A DNA stretch of 64,000 nucleotides, taken from assembly GCA_030620095.1 (NCBI GenBank), contig JAUTXW010000877.1:372001-436000 (forward strand), in the 5' to 3' direction. Positions 47,505 to 59,433 of the stretch are shown here, one piece after another. Position numbers and translations under genes: made by a program. The stretch comes from Kuschelorhynchus macadamiae (Eukaryota; Arthropoda; Insecta; Coleoptera; Curculionidae). The first letter of the stretch is position 1, and every line of letters begins with the position of its first letter. Under the pieces are notes generated by a model. It was given only the letters and a program-made list of their open reading frames with translations, was not told the origin of the DNA and did not search any database.

Positions 47505-48479
47505 GCGACAGCGGATTGAACAATTTGTTTCTTACTCATACATCTTTCATGTTCGTTAAGTCTAGTAAGCACAGGCCTTAGAGTAAGAATTAAAGTAGAG
47601 ATCACAACTCATTCATAAATCACGTTAGGGGTATGCGCCATCATGGTTGCCCTATTTTTCACATTCTATCGACCAATGTTTACGATGGAACAAGAAGTGG
47701 GGATGGCCCATGCCCAAGCCGTGGCCATTTCTTGAAGAATGCCAGTGACGGCGTGAGTTTTCACTTCCCGCATAAGGAAATACAATTAAGCGTGAAAAAA
47801 TTATCGTTCCGGGTTTTTACACATCCTCATGTTTTTCAAATACTGTCGGTCGGTCGGTCGGTCTGTTCCGGTATAGCTAAAAAATCAACTTACTCGATTA
47901 ACTTAAATTTTATTTAATTTTCCACAAAAATTACGTCTGATATAAAAAAACGGTACAATATTGGTATGGATTCAATATGGCGAAACAAAATGACGACCTG
48001 TTAAAATTTTTGATGTACGAAAATGAAGAAATGGGCCATGCTTCATTATCGTTGACAAAAAGAAGGATTCGTATCTATTCCTTAATGAGGCAAATAAGTA
48101 TTTTTACAAATTTCAAAGAAATAATCGTTCTCTACTTCACTATCTAAAATCAAACCATTAAGGTAAGTAAGTTTAAAAGGAAATTAGTTATTTATATATT
48201 ATTAAACTTTAGTTTTTAGTTGTGTCACTATCATTTGTAATTGTGACATTTAGAAAAATTATTTGTTCAGTTGTTGAAATTGTCATCTTAAACCTGTAAC
48301 TGTCAAGTTAGACCTTGTCTAAAGTTAAACCTCTTTAGTGAATACGGGTGTTAGAGTTTTAAACTAAAATCAATGCTTTTAATGGCTTCCTATTCGTCTG
48401 ATTGTATGTTTGTATGTATGGTTCAAATCTTGTAATGAATTTTTCAGCACTTCCATTACCGATTATTTTCAAATTTGAC

Positions 48480-49205
48480 ATGCATACACTTTCGGATACA
48501 AAAAATCCGAATTTTTTTAGTCAACGTTTAGAAATCCAGAATGGCGGCGCCAATACGACTGACGAATTTTGTTACTTGTGTAGCTAAAACTGAAAATCGG
48601 TGCCTAGGAAAATTTAAAAGTGTCAGCATTTAAAAATCCTAAATAGCGGTGCCAAAATGACAATGTCAACAGGTCGGACGGATGATTTTAACATTTGTGG
48701 GGATTATTTAAGAATGCACAACAAAAATCAAAATGGTGGCGCCAATATAGCGAACGAATTTTGTCATTTGTACAGATTGGGCTGAAATATCAGTATCTAG
48801 AAGTATTTAAGAATAAAAGTTATGAAATTTTAGTCAATATTTGAGAATTAAAAATTGCGGCACCACCATAGCAGACTAATTTTTAAATTTTTGCAGATTT
48901 GATTAAAATTCGGCATTTAGGGGTATCTAAGACTGCATTTCATGATTTTTTGTCAACATTTTAAAAATTGAAGATTGTAATGCTAACATGGCGGCGGAAT
49001 TTTAACATTTGTATAGATTTGGCTGAAAGAAAGTAGGCATCTGGGGGTATTTGAAAATACATATCATACATTTTTAGTAAATATTTAAAAAATGAGAGTA
49101 GGTTGCCTAGAATGTGAGCGAATTTTAATGTGTATACAGATTTGATTAAAAATCGATATTATGTGAGCAATTCATACATTTTTAGTAATAAATATTTAAA
49201 ATGGG
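48480..49205. repeat. Degenerate tandem repeat, about 115-120-bp period, about six units
   Basis: A recurring order of words: ATGGCGGCGCCAATA, GACGAATTTT, ATTTGTACAGATT, TGGCTGAAA, GGCATCTAGG, GGTATTTAAGA, TTTTTAGTCAACATTT. Units are diverged by roughly 25-35 percent, with small gaps. They fill the middle of the ACAG-flanked element. Confidence 0.75.
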
Positions 49206-49239
49206 CATGTCATCAATTAATCAATCAATCCGATAAGTA

Positions 49240-49600
49240 CTTTTTTCAGATATTTTTAAACATTTAATTAGGCCACCGTTTTGTTCCCCGATTTTAAATT
49301 TGTCTCAACATTTTTACCAGTTCATCCCTATATAATATTTAATTTTTGAGCAAAATTTGAACATAATCGATAGTAGTTTTCTGCATTGACACACAACATT
49401 TTATTAGGCCGCCATTTTGGATTTGTAGTAAAACTTTTCAGTTGATGGTCATATCACACCTAATTTTTCTGCAAAATTTTGATAAAATGGATAAGCAGTT
49501 TTTTAGTAATAATTTTTTAACATTTCAATAGGCCGCCATTTTGTTTTGCCATATTGGATTTTTACCAAAATGATACTACGTCATCATCATATCACTTTTA
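49240..49600. repeat. Second degenerate tandem repeat, about 115-bp period, three units
   Basis: Units share AGGCCGCCATTTTG, a TATCAC(A/T)..TAATTTTT block and AAAATGGATAAGCAGTTTTT. It is followed by GGACAGACATACAGACTAACCGACGG and CCCGTTGCGAGGAAAGTAC (49660-49740). Confidence 0.7.
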
Positions 49601-49779
49601 ATTTTTAACCAAAACTTGAAGAAAATAGGACAAGCAGTTCTTGAGCTTTGTCGCGGACAGACATACAGACTAACCGACGGAACTGCAAAAAACTGTTTTT
49701 TTGCAACTAGAATACTTTCCCGTTGCGAGGAAAGTACAAAAAAGCGAGCGCTATAAGATAAAAATAGAATAGCCAACTG

Positions 49780-50920
49780 TCATATTGTTATTCCATGTTA
49801 ATAGCTAAATTTAAAAAATAAAAGATGTTTTTTAATTTTCAATATCCTAAATCTTAAATTCTAACCAATTTAGAACATGTTTACGAACACATTTTTACTT
49901 TTGATTACTCAAAGAATCACCATTTAAATTCCTTTGACTCAAACACTTATATAAAAAATAGGCCAAACTCAAGTGAAAACTAGAAAAAGGTCCGAAATCA
50001 TCCGAAACTTTATTATTTCCCCAGATTTCATCCAAAATCTAGTGAATTTCGAAACCGCAGTACGTTTTCTTGAGCGTGAGATGACCTTTGCTACTTTAAT
50101 TCCCTGGTAGGAAAAACTACTGTAATCGTCAAAATAATCACCTCAGAGTTTTTCTTGCTTCTGAGGATTCTCACATGACTCCCGACGAAATAAACGTTCT
50201 ATTGTACAGAACCGAATTGGTCAATACGTCATGTGACCCAAAATAAGTGATAAAGGTATCTTCCATTAGGCATAACAAGTCACCTGGAAAAGGAAATCTA
50301 GCTGTTTATTTAATGATTAAAAGACAATTCCAAACTTAAACGGCCATTTTTTTACAAACTCACATTGTCGCACCATAGATAGGTCAACTAAATCTCCTAG
50401 TTTCGCAATGTCCAAGATAAAGTAAATAAAACTTATTTATTAAATACATAAAAAATCAATGTTCTTCTAATGTCACTGCACCCTTAGAACGCGGCTTCTT
50501 GAAGCAAGGCAACATATAATTAGAAGATTTGAACCGTATTAACAATTACAATGCATTAAGACACATGCAGTAGTGAAGCTAAGAAACGCTTGTTATTTTT
50601 TTTCAGCAAATTAATTTCTTTAATGCTAAAACTCTTGTTACTGGTGTAATCTGATCTAAGGCTGTGAGTATTTTAACTTGTATTTCACGATTTTTCAATA
50701 AAAGTAGTTTCTTTATACTGCTTAGAAACTAATACTGGAAAAACATTACTATTTTTTTGTATGAAAATTTTATTGCATCATGTTTAAACATATTCACCGT
50801 AATATAAATTGGTATAAACATTGGAGTTCCTTGCTAGGCTTATCATCGTCGTACGATCGACCTTATACTGTGAGGTAATCTTGGCCTTGGCTAAATATGT
50901 AAATAATGAACTCTATTTTT
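49780..50920. other. Right interior of the ACAG-flanked element; no gene
   Basis: AT-rich with no open frame above 65 codons and no recognisable motif. Confidence 0.5.
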
Positions 50921-51297
50921 ATTCTTACTCTAAGGCACAGACCGTCCACCGTCACGTATATACCTATATTATATACTTTATCGCAGGAACAAGGACTATT
51001 AGAGACTCTTTCTGATTGCAAAGGAATTACATCTTTTGGTGCCCTTAAGCATTGCCCAATATTTTTGTGTGTACTAAAGATTGTGCGAATGTTGGATCTC
51101 CGCAGAAGTCTTGCAATTTTATCTATGGTACCTTGAGTAAAAGGTAAAACTGCTTTGCTTACTGATTGAGTATCTAATTCTGGTTTAGGTCTGGAATTAT
51201 TATAATTACTAACCGAAGGCTTAATATTTTCAGTGCAATATCCTTTAGATTTTAAAACTTCGGTCAGTTTTTTTGTTTCTTGCGTATTGAATTTGTA

Positions 51298-52476
51298 CAG
51301 GGGGCGGCAACGAAAACGTGATATAAATATATTATAAAAAAAAAGTTCTACGTTAATCGTTTTAATTTTATTTCCTCGTGTTTCTATGTAATAGGAAATT
51401 TAAAATTACACTGTTTTAAAAATAACATCACGCAAGTGATGGCCCTCATTGTCAATATACTGGGTTGTTTTCGACACTTTCGAGCAAAATAACATCATTG
51501 TCCTTCGCTGGATGATCATTGTAGACAATGGATTTTAAATATCCCCATAAAAAGAAATCTAAATCTGTCAATACACTGAGATATTAGTCGATTTCAAAAA
51601 ATTGCATTTCGCGCTGTGTGCTCCGTCTTGCTGAAACCACACATTTTCAATACCAATTTCTTCAAGATGGGGGAAAGTTCTCAATCATGTTGACATATCG
51701 CTCAGAGTTCACAGCTACTGCACGATCGTTTTCCTCACAAAAGTAAAGACCAATGATCCTTTCTCTCGACAATCTACACCAATCAGTTACACGTTCCAAA
51801 TGGAGGGGTCTCTCATGAAGTTCTCTGGGATTGTCAGCACTCCAGTAGCGCATGTTTTGTTTGTTCACCCACCCAGACAGACGGAAGTGTGCCTCGTCGC
51901 TAAAGAAGACAAGGGCGTCTTCAGGCAAGTATTCAAGCATAGCTTCACATGTATTTTGCCGAAAAACAAAATCTCGTTCAGTGAGTTCTTGCACCACAGC
52001 CAACTTGTAGTGATGGAAATGCAGATCATCATGGAGAATTCGTCTCACAGAACGATCGAAAAGTCGAAGAGCTCTTGCATGCTTCCGTGCCGAGCGTCGA
52101 GGATATCGCAAAAATGCTTGTCTTACTGCCTCAATGTTTTGTAGTGTTCTGACGGGCCGAGGTAATACTATTCTTCTCCTTTGAAGATTTCCAGTTGTCC
52201 TGAAGGTATCCACCCACGAAAGAATCGATTGCCGACCAGATATTGAAGCGTGCACGAAAAGACCGCTGCGCGGCGACGATCGTCCGGCTGTTGGAAAAGT
52301 AAGCCTCCACGACAAACGTGCGTTGCTGCTTCGGCCAATGTATTTTCGCTACTAAAGCGGTTGATGAACAAACTTCCCGACTCGCCTCTTCGAATGAGAT
52401 CACACCCACCTTAGGCCTACCACGCCTTCCTTCACGGCACGCCGTTCAAATCAGCAAGTTTCGTTGCCGCACCCTG
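51298..52476 (-). mobile_element. DUF4817-type mariner-like transposon
   Basis: The TIRs are CAGGGGGCGGCAACGAAA (51298) and TTTCGTTGCCGCACCCTG (ending 52476). TA is duplicated at 51296-51297 and 52477-52478. Length 1,179 bp. It sits inside the Penelope-like linker and encodes a broken transposase on the minus strand. Its GC content is visibly higher than its surroundings, which suggests a more recent arrival. Confidence 0.92.
51420..52409 (-). pseudogene. DUF4817-type mariner transposase, frameshifted
   Basis: The N-terminal helix-turn-helix is KQQRTFVVEAYFSNSRTIV with SFRARFN (52250-52330). A 217-codon frame (51662-52315) continues ILSWVDTFRTTGNLQRRR, RSARKHARALRLFDRSVRRIL and ALVFFSDEAHFRLSGWVNK (first catalytic Asp). 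A small deletion precedes NVWFQQDGAHSAK (second Asp, about 51640). DFFLWGYLKSIVYND (third acidic block, about 51555) follows in another frame, after loss of the intervening residues. Frameshifts near 52240 and 51665 and an internal deletion make it inactive, but it is less decayed than most copies here. Confidence 0.88.
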
Positions 52477-53937
52477 TATCATATATTGACAAAGTTCTAA
52501 ACACTAATGAATGATGTCGGATTGTTTTTGACAGGGATGAGAGTGAGAACTAAAATTTAAATATCTATTCGTGTGTCAGTTCCTTGTAAACAGTATGACA
52601 TACGGTGCCGTTCTCTTTTTTTGGACTAAAACATCGAGGATGGAAGTGGCAAGATCGGATTCAATTTTTATATTTTATATTAGAATGTTTTTGGTTTAGA
52701 TGGTCTAAAAATATTAGTTAAATTTTCTCTGTCTCTCCATGAGGCCATATTACAAAAATATCATCTACATATCTAAACCAACATTTAGGTTGTCAAGGAG
52801 CAGAGCTTAAAGCAATTTCCTCCAAAGCCTCCATAAAGATGTTCGCTATCGCAGGAGATAGCGGAGATTCCATGGAGATATCCGAGATTTGCTCATAAAA
52901 GGTCCGTTGAAAAATGAAATATGAGGACATTAAGCATTCCTTTATCAAGTTAATTAAGATTGGATTAAGGTTTTTGTCTTGAAATATGTCAACAATTATA
53001 GAAATAGGTCAATAGGCACATTTGTATGGTATTCAACATCAAAACTGACTAAAATATCACCGAGATCTAATGTAAAATCTATAAGCTTCTCTACGAAATG
53101 TTTAGAGTTTTTGTTATACAAATTAGACCGTCCTGTGAAGGGGATTAGGATATTGGTTAAATATTCACCTGCTTAGCTTCAATTTCTTCTTCTTTAGATC
53201 TGACAAACCCAAGTTATTAAGAAGGCTGCACATTTTCCTTTCAATTTCCTTAGTTGGATCCGTTCGTATTATCCTATAGCTGTCATCATGAAGTAATGTC
53301 TCTATTTTATCTAGGTAGTTGTTCTTATCCATCACCACCATTGCATTTCCTTTATCTACAGATAGAATTATAATATTTTTTTTCAATAAGGCCCTTTGTT
53401 GCTATTCTTTCTGCGGCTGGACAAGTTGAATTTTGGTGGTTTAGAGCTGCGAAGAATTTTTACTGTTTCATATCGATCTGAATCTTTCTGTTCTTGTGGT
53501 AGTTTTCGGATGCTGTCCTCTACTAGAATGATACTTTGAGCAATTGCAAAATTATGTCCTTACGCACTTATGCAAGTTATGGAAATGTATTCATCCCTTT
53601 CTTGTAAAGGTTGTTTCGTTTTCAACTTATTTAAAAACCTCTGACATAATTCTTGTCTAGGCTCATAATCTCTCAGTAAAAGTTCTCAAACTCTTGTATA
53701 CAAGAAACAGTTAAAACCATTCTCTTTCTCTTTCGAGATTCTGAATACAGAGAGTACAGACGATGCGGAAATATTTCCACTGCGTTGGTCAGTATCTTCT
53801 ATGTCCAGAATTAGACTTCTAAAGTTTTAAGTTGCTGCTTTCTCTTAAACATCTGCAAATGTGTTCAAAAATATTTTTGGAAAGTGCCGTTCGTTCGAGA
53901 TATCTGACAAGATAAATTCTCGATGCTTTTCGTCCAT

Positions 53938-54712
53938 TTTGTCTTGCTTCGTTAATTCAGCAGATTTAAAATTGACATATTATGGAATCGTAATACTTAA
54001 TAAACGCAAGGACCACGGTAACGCGGAGAAGGAAAACTTTTATAACTAAGAACGCAACAAACCACTAGATACTTAAATCTAAGAACGGACACATGAAACT
54101 ACCTAGTTATTTGCTAAACTTAAAATCGCCATAACCTGTATCTAACACTGACAAATAAATGACAATAACTCTATCTGGTTTTTTGATTCAACCCAGGTCA
54201 TGGCATACTAGATTTTTTGCGGATTAATATCAAGCTTGACAATAGACGTTAATTAAATTGCATTTTTCTCAAAAAGAGATCAAAATCTACAAAATATTAA
54301 TGGCGTTCATGTTTTTTTTTTTTAATTTTTTTGCAGCGACAGCCCTTACGCACGCCCTTTGTTGTCTACGTATTTTTATCAGTCATTTAAATGACTTTCT
54401 CCCTTTAAACTTCATTGGGAATGCTACAGTCGTTTTGGAGAAATATGGAATAAACCAAAAAAATAAAAAATCTCTACCCTGTATCCCAGAAACGAAGCGA
54501 GATCCGATACATGTTGATATGGACTTTTAGTTTTATTTTTGGGTGGGGAATATCACCACTAGCGATGGCACATGTTTTTTGAAAAAACCCTGTATATGGG
54601 GAAGTACTATGTTTGCACCTTTACATTATACACACTTTTGATCAAATAACTTATTTAAAAGCGAAAGCCACATACCTTTGGTGCTCACGGTATTTCTGAT
54701 AAAATGCTTTAG
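53938..54712. other. No gene recognised; possible mariner-type end
   Basis: AT-rich. The segment ending AAAAACCCTGTATATGG (54586-54602), with ACGAAGCGAGATCCGATAC upstream, looks like the end of a non-autonomous mariner-type repeat. A 90-codon frame at 54258-54530 has no motif. Confidence 0.45.
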
Positions 54713-55856
54713 TTGTCACTGAATTATGTAGCATCCCCATTGACACATATTATCAATGTATCTTTCGCAGCCGGAATTGTTCCAGGTCAGTGGAAGCTCA
54801 CGCTTGTTAAACCAATTCCTAAAGCATCATCTGGTATGATTGAGCGACTGGAAAATTTGAGACTTATAAGTTTATTACCGGTGCCTTTGAAAATTGCTGA
54901 TTCGTTTTGCTAACTGTTTTTCTCGATGAAAATAAAATAACACCAGATTGTCAGTCTGGCTTCCCTCGTAGATTTGGAACGGTGATTGCTTTGTGCAATG
55001 TTCTTGACAACTACTTTAGTACTATTGATCCACAACGGGTCACTTTGACCTGCCTTGATATGTCGAAGCTATTTGATTCAATAGATCTTGATTGTCCTCT
55101 GACTGAGTTATTATGGAAGTCGTGGTTGTGCATATGATTGGTTTCGAGGTTATATTGTTGGTCGCCAACAAAAAGTTATAGTCAATTCACATACTATAGC
55201 TGATTCTTATTTAAGGTCAGCCGACTCCGGTGTACCACAGGGCTCAGTTTTGGGTCCTTTACTCTGTGTATTGCTGACATACAGTTTGTTTCTAAATCAT
55301 ACTACAGCCATCTTTATGCTGATGATATTCAGCTTTCACTTGATTTTTTACTTAATGAAAAGGATTGATCTTAAACACTGGATAAGAGATAAGGGACTTG
55401 TATTGAATGCATCGAAGAGTCAGCACGTGTTGATAGGCTCGAACTAAGAGATAATCAATCAAGTTCAACCAGAATTGAATTGATTCAAAATTGAAATTTG
55501 GGAATCATGTTTCAGATGTGTGTCGCAAAGTATATCTAAGTTGGAAGAGGCTTTATCCTTTCAAGAACTTGCTGGATATAATATATAAAAAGATGATAGT
55601 TAGCTCCATCTTTTTTTCTCACTTTCATTATGCAAATGTAGTTTATGGCCCATATTTAACCAATGAAAGTCGTTCCAGCATGCAAAAAATGCAGAATCAA
55701 TGTGTACGTTCATGTTCCAAGCTTTGCAAATATTTCTCCATATATTCGCGGTCTGAATTTTCACTTCGGCTGTTTTGTGCGTCAAATATTGTACTTCGTT
55801 CTGAGATACATCAAAGAGAACTGCGAGGAGTGCGTAAGATTCTAAATACTCTCTAA
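54713..55856 (+). pseudogene. LINE reverse transcriptase relic (CR1/Jockey-like)
   Basis: Pieces in order: YVASPLTHIINVSFAAGIVPGQW (54720), CQSGFPRRFGTVIALCNVL (54945), TCLDMSKLFDSID (55050), ADSGVPQGSVLGPLLCVLL (55215), a degraded FMLMIFSF block where the catalytic Y-A-D-D should be (55310), LVLNASKSQHVLIGSN (55400), and FHYANVVYGPYLTNESRSS near 55640. At least four frameshifts. The 3' end is unclear, between 55860 and 55990. Confidence 0.85.
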
Positions 55857-56980
55857 AAATCTCATAAAACCATGACTTTTCAATTTAATCTTTCATTTTT
55901 GACTCCGTTTGTCACTAATGGGCTGAAAAAATATACCTAATGTAACAAAGGTCACTTTAAAAGCAAGATTAGAACAAGAAATTCTGTTACCTGTAATTTT
56001 TTATTTTAATTATTGTTTTTTTACATATATATGGTTTATAATGAGTGAGTTTGAAAGCAGGGCTAGGTTATTGAAACCACTGGAGACAGCGTACCTTCTC
56101 CTTCTGTGTATTTTTGTGCTTTTCCACGTATTTTATATTTCTTATACTGAAATTTACACAATAAATATTTTTTTAATTTGAAATTTTGAATATGAAGTAT
56201 GTAATTAACCCTAATAATGTCTAAATGTGTCGGAAATAAGCAAATAACAAGGACAACATAACGATAACCAACTTTAATCAATAGAGATTCATTTATACCG
56301 CGAATTAAAATAGCACAACTGAACTATTAATGAATATTGACAATACACGCCATAACATATTCACAACCCTGGAATGGACCACGTCTCTCACATAGGGAAG
56401 TGGGTCACGCTCAGTGTTTTACGTAAACATAAACTTTGTTAGCAAAGTAAACAGTACACAGCTGCAGCACTCGGAAATGTTATATTTTCTGCTTCTTGGA
56501 GTTATGGAATTCTATTGGGATAAAGGCCCGTTGCACATAAACAAGTTTATATGTGCATGTTAAGCAGATGCATAACGTCACAAGAAACTAGAGAAAAACT
56601 TTTATATGGAGTCGTCACGTGTGCATTATCGTCGCATATATTGCGACAAGTGTAGGAAAATAAAAAGTTTCGATCGTGCACTTGTAAAGTAAATTTTTAT
56701 TTGAATTTTTTAACATACGCGACTTTTTATTCCAACGTGGATATCTGTGTAATAAAAGGAAGCTTTTTAAACATTTAATTAAAAATACAGCGTTGGACAG
56801 ACGAAATATATGCAAACTTTTGGACAAAGGTTTCAATATTTTTAGTAAGAATTGATATATGGAGCTGTGCAGAGGCGTTTCTAGACTATTTCTAAAGGGA
56901 AAACTGTTAAAATCTGGGATAAGGATTTTTTAATTGTGCTAATTTATATAGAGTACTTTACTGGAGGAAAATTAATTATA
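55857..56980. other. No gene recognised
   Basis: AT-rich; small minus-strand frames at 56063-56281 and 56615-56836 lack motifs. Part may be LINE 3' sequence. Confidence 0.5.
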
Positions 56981-57579
56981 CAGTATGTCCCAGATTCGCT
57001 ACTCTATATAGGGATCTCGGCTCATACCTACAGCAAAGGTTAAATGGGGAAAGTTTTAGAGGAAACTTATCGCATTCGATATCTGGCTTCAGATTTACGA
57101 CGAAGTTTGGGAAATATCGGCGAAAAAACGAAAATGGCGGATTTCGTTTTTCGCCGGTATATCCAAAATTGTAAATTTGACAGCTGTCAAAATCTGACAT
57201 TATTCAGACACATTTTTAAGACAAATAAGATGGCGTATACGACACGTCTTCATTGTTTTTTGTTAACCCGCAACCCGTCTCAACTTTCATTTTTCTTATG
57301 ACCGCCATACTGGATTTTTCGATTTTTGGAAAGAGCCGAAAATTTCCAGTCTAGTGATATCTCAGAAGTGCATTAAAGATTTTAGTGTCATCAAAATATC
57401 ACACTTCGTAAATTAGGTTTCAATGTTTTTAAAGGACGCCATGATTTATTTGTCACAAGATCACATTAATAAGTAAGTAATGTATTGAACCCATTGAATT
57501 TTCAATACAACGTGAACGTAAATAACGACTTAAAAAATCTAAATGAGCTTTAACTACTTTGTAAGTGGGTAACATTAAT

Positions 57580-59433
57580 TTACAAATCTGCAAAATGACG
57601 TCCATTTGCATTGAGACATTTTTGACAATTGGTGACTGTTTTTCGTACAACCCTGGTAAGTGTATTTTGGTTAATATTTCTAAATGTGTCCAGAACTCTT
57701 TGTCTCAGGATTTCTATGGTCACGGGGGGATCAAATTCATATATTTCAATCTTCGTGTGACCCCAGAGGTAGAAATCCAAGGGCGACAGGTCAAAGGATC
57801 TAGGAGGCCAAAATATTGGACCATTTAAAGAAATTATTCTTTCGTGAAACTGCTCTCTTAAGAAGTTCCTGACTTGAATGGTTTTGTGAGCCGGACATCC
57901 GTCTTGTTGAAACCAAGTTCTTCTTAATTCATCTTCCGTTAGAATAGCTCGTAAGGCTGGTACAACCTGGTTTCGCAAAAGCTCTAGGTACTTCTGCCCG
58001 TTTAGGTTGTAGTCAAACAAAAATGGTCCAATAAGTCGATTTCCTGAAATGATTAATAATTTATAAATAGGTGCCCAACAGTCAAGGGTGGTAGGGTCGG
58101 CCGGGTGGTACTAAAGACTATAAATTATAAAGGGAAAATTATCTTTATTAAAAAGTAGATATTTTCTTTCCAAAAATAATTATCGAAACATCTCGTAATG
58201 AATGAGCTTGTATACACTTGAAACCTATTCAGCTTTATTATGAAAAAGAAAAACATATTTGGTTAGCGGGAAGTAATAGCCATAATAAATTATTTTGTTG
58301 GTATTGCATATAAATTTCGGAAATACTAAATCAATTTATTTTAGTGATACAATAATCTTAAAGAAGTACACCGTGCCTTAATAAAACATAAAATATCAAA
58401 AGAACAAACCCCTTGCGCTTTAAAATTTAAATTATTCGGAAATACTGCTGAAGGCCTTTCTATAAATCATAATAAAAATCGAAAAATAATTCGACATTTG
58501 ATTAATATGGTATTTTTTTCATAACGCAAGAACTAGTCTTCCCGGGTAATAATAAAACATTAAATTCGGATAATCAAAATAATTTTAGAGAATTAGCTAA
58601 ATCTGCAGAAAATTTAGATAAAGTGTTAATAAACTTATAGAACCCAATTCTATTTTTATAGGTTCTTCGAAACTACAATACAAAATGATTGAATAAAAAT
58701 GTAATACAATATCAAAAAGTAAATTGACTGACTAGAGTAGAACGTTTTACTTTTTTTTATTAGATTATACTCTTTTAGTATCATTAAAGAACTAAACGAA
58801 AAAAAAAATTATTATTTGACCATCATTTGGTGCCTATTTAAAAAAGATTGGTTAGATTAACTTACCAATGATCCCACGCCAAACGTTACTTCCAAATCTG
58901 ATCTGTAAACGTCTCTCTGCCACTTCGTGAGGATTTTGCACAGTTCAATGATGACGGTTGTGCCTATTAAAGACTCCACAATTCGTGAACCTGCTATCAT
59001 CGGACAGCAAGACATGATTTACAAAATCAGGATTTCCATTACATCTCCTAGTATACCACTTACAGAACTGTAGTCGTCTTGGAAAATCAGTTTCCTTAAG
59101 TCCTTGTACTATTATTATGGGTTTGTATGGATGGTACTTATTCTTTTTTTAAACTCTCTGTACTGTTGTTTTTGGCACATTAGTTTTCTGTTCTACAGTT
59201 CTTACCGATGCACTAGGGTGTTCGTTGATAGCTTGTAAAATGTTTCTGTTTCGATTTTCATTATGGTTAATTAAATTAACTACGATATTCCTGAATTGGG
59301 TTTTATGAGGCTGCCGTCGTTCGGGGTATATCTCCAAAAACCTTGCTGAGGTAACGTCGGAGTTTCTGTATGATTGAAAGTACAGAGCTAACATGTCAAC
59401 CTTTTCTTCATTTGAATAGGGAATGCCGGCCAT
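57580..59433 (-). pseudogene. Mariner-like transposase with an apparent intron
   Basis: The ATG at 59433 begins MAGIPYSNEEKVDMLALYFQ, then a helix-turn-helix ending VEQKTNVPKTTVQRV, followed by a premature stop (one base lost compared with 62530-62540 in the sister copy). In the adjoining frame come KYHPYKPIIVQGL, HVLLSDDSRFTN (first catalytic Asp) and WRGIIG. The coding sequence then breaks at 58866 and resumes at 58043 with RLIGPFLFDYN, WFQQDGCPAHK (second Asp) and LSPLDFYLWG. There are 41 residues between the second Asp and the Asp of PLDF, as in DD41D-type mariners. The C-terminus is intact to 57580. The interruption has GT-AG borders. Confidence 0.82.
58044..58865 (-). other. Apparent 822-bp spliceosomal intron in the transposase
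   Basis: The minus strand reads ATCATTG then GTAAGTTAATC (donor at 58865), and TTATTAATCATTTCAG then GAAATCG (acceptor at 58044). Removing it joins the frame precisely, giving a Gly codon from G plus GA. The interior is AT-rich with no gene. Confidence 0.72.

Larger units (their letters stand above)
47575..50936. mobile_element. Unclassified 3.36-kb TIR element with 4-bp target duplication
   Basis: The ends are perfect 16-bp inverted repeats: GCCTTAGAGTAAGAAT (47575-47590) and its complement (50921-50936), with weaker matching to about 26 bp. ACAG flanks both sides (47571-47574, 50937-50940). Removing the insert rejoins the Penelope-like coding sequence at the GRS motif, which proves the boundaries. 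No transposase was recognised inside. A short frame near 47960-48110 (KQNDDLLKFLMYENEEMG) is unidentified. The interior has degenerate tandem repeats and a (CGGT)4 run at about 47845. Confidence 0.85.
47505..53937 (-). pseudogene. Penelope-like retroelement, split by two DNA transposons
   Basis: From an ATG at 53937 the minus strand shows an N-terminal helical region, DSIRKLPQEQKDSDRYE (53500), SVDKGNAMVVMDKNNY (53350), FYEQISDISMESPLSP (52870) and the catalytic RYVDDIFVIWPHGE (52760), all in Penelope reverse transcriptase order. A mariner (51298-52476) then intervenes. The linker resumes at 51297 with SNIRTIFSTHKNIGQCLR-type sequence, CSCDKVYNIG and GRS (50941). A second insertion (47575-50936) separates the final GIY-YIG part at 47505-47574. 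Several stops and frameshifts; dead. Penelope elements use a telomerase-related RT with an endonuclease at the C-terminus. Confidence 0.85.

Noticed and set aside
47840..47866. (CGGT) run as a regulatory site
   Set aside because: Only four units; a simple repeat within the ACAG-flanked element.
48480..49600. CRISPR-like array
   Set aside because: Units are contiguous degenerate tandem repeats with no constant repeat and unique spacers; eukaryotic context.
54258..54530. 90-codon frame with a hydrophobic N-terminus as a secreted protein
   Set aside because: The Phe run comes from a poly-T tract and the downstream part matches a mariner-type repeat end rather than a gene.
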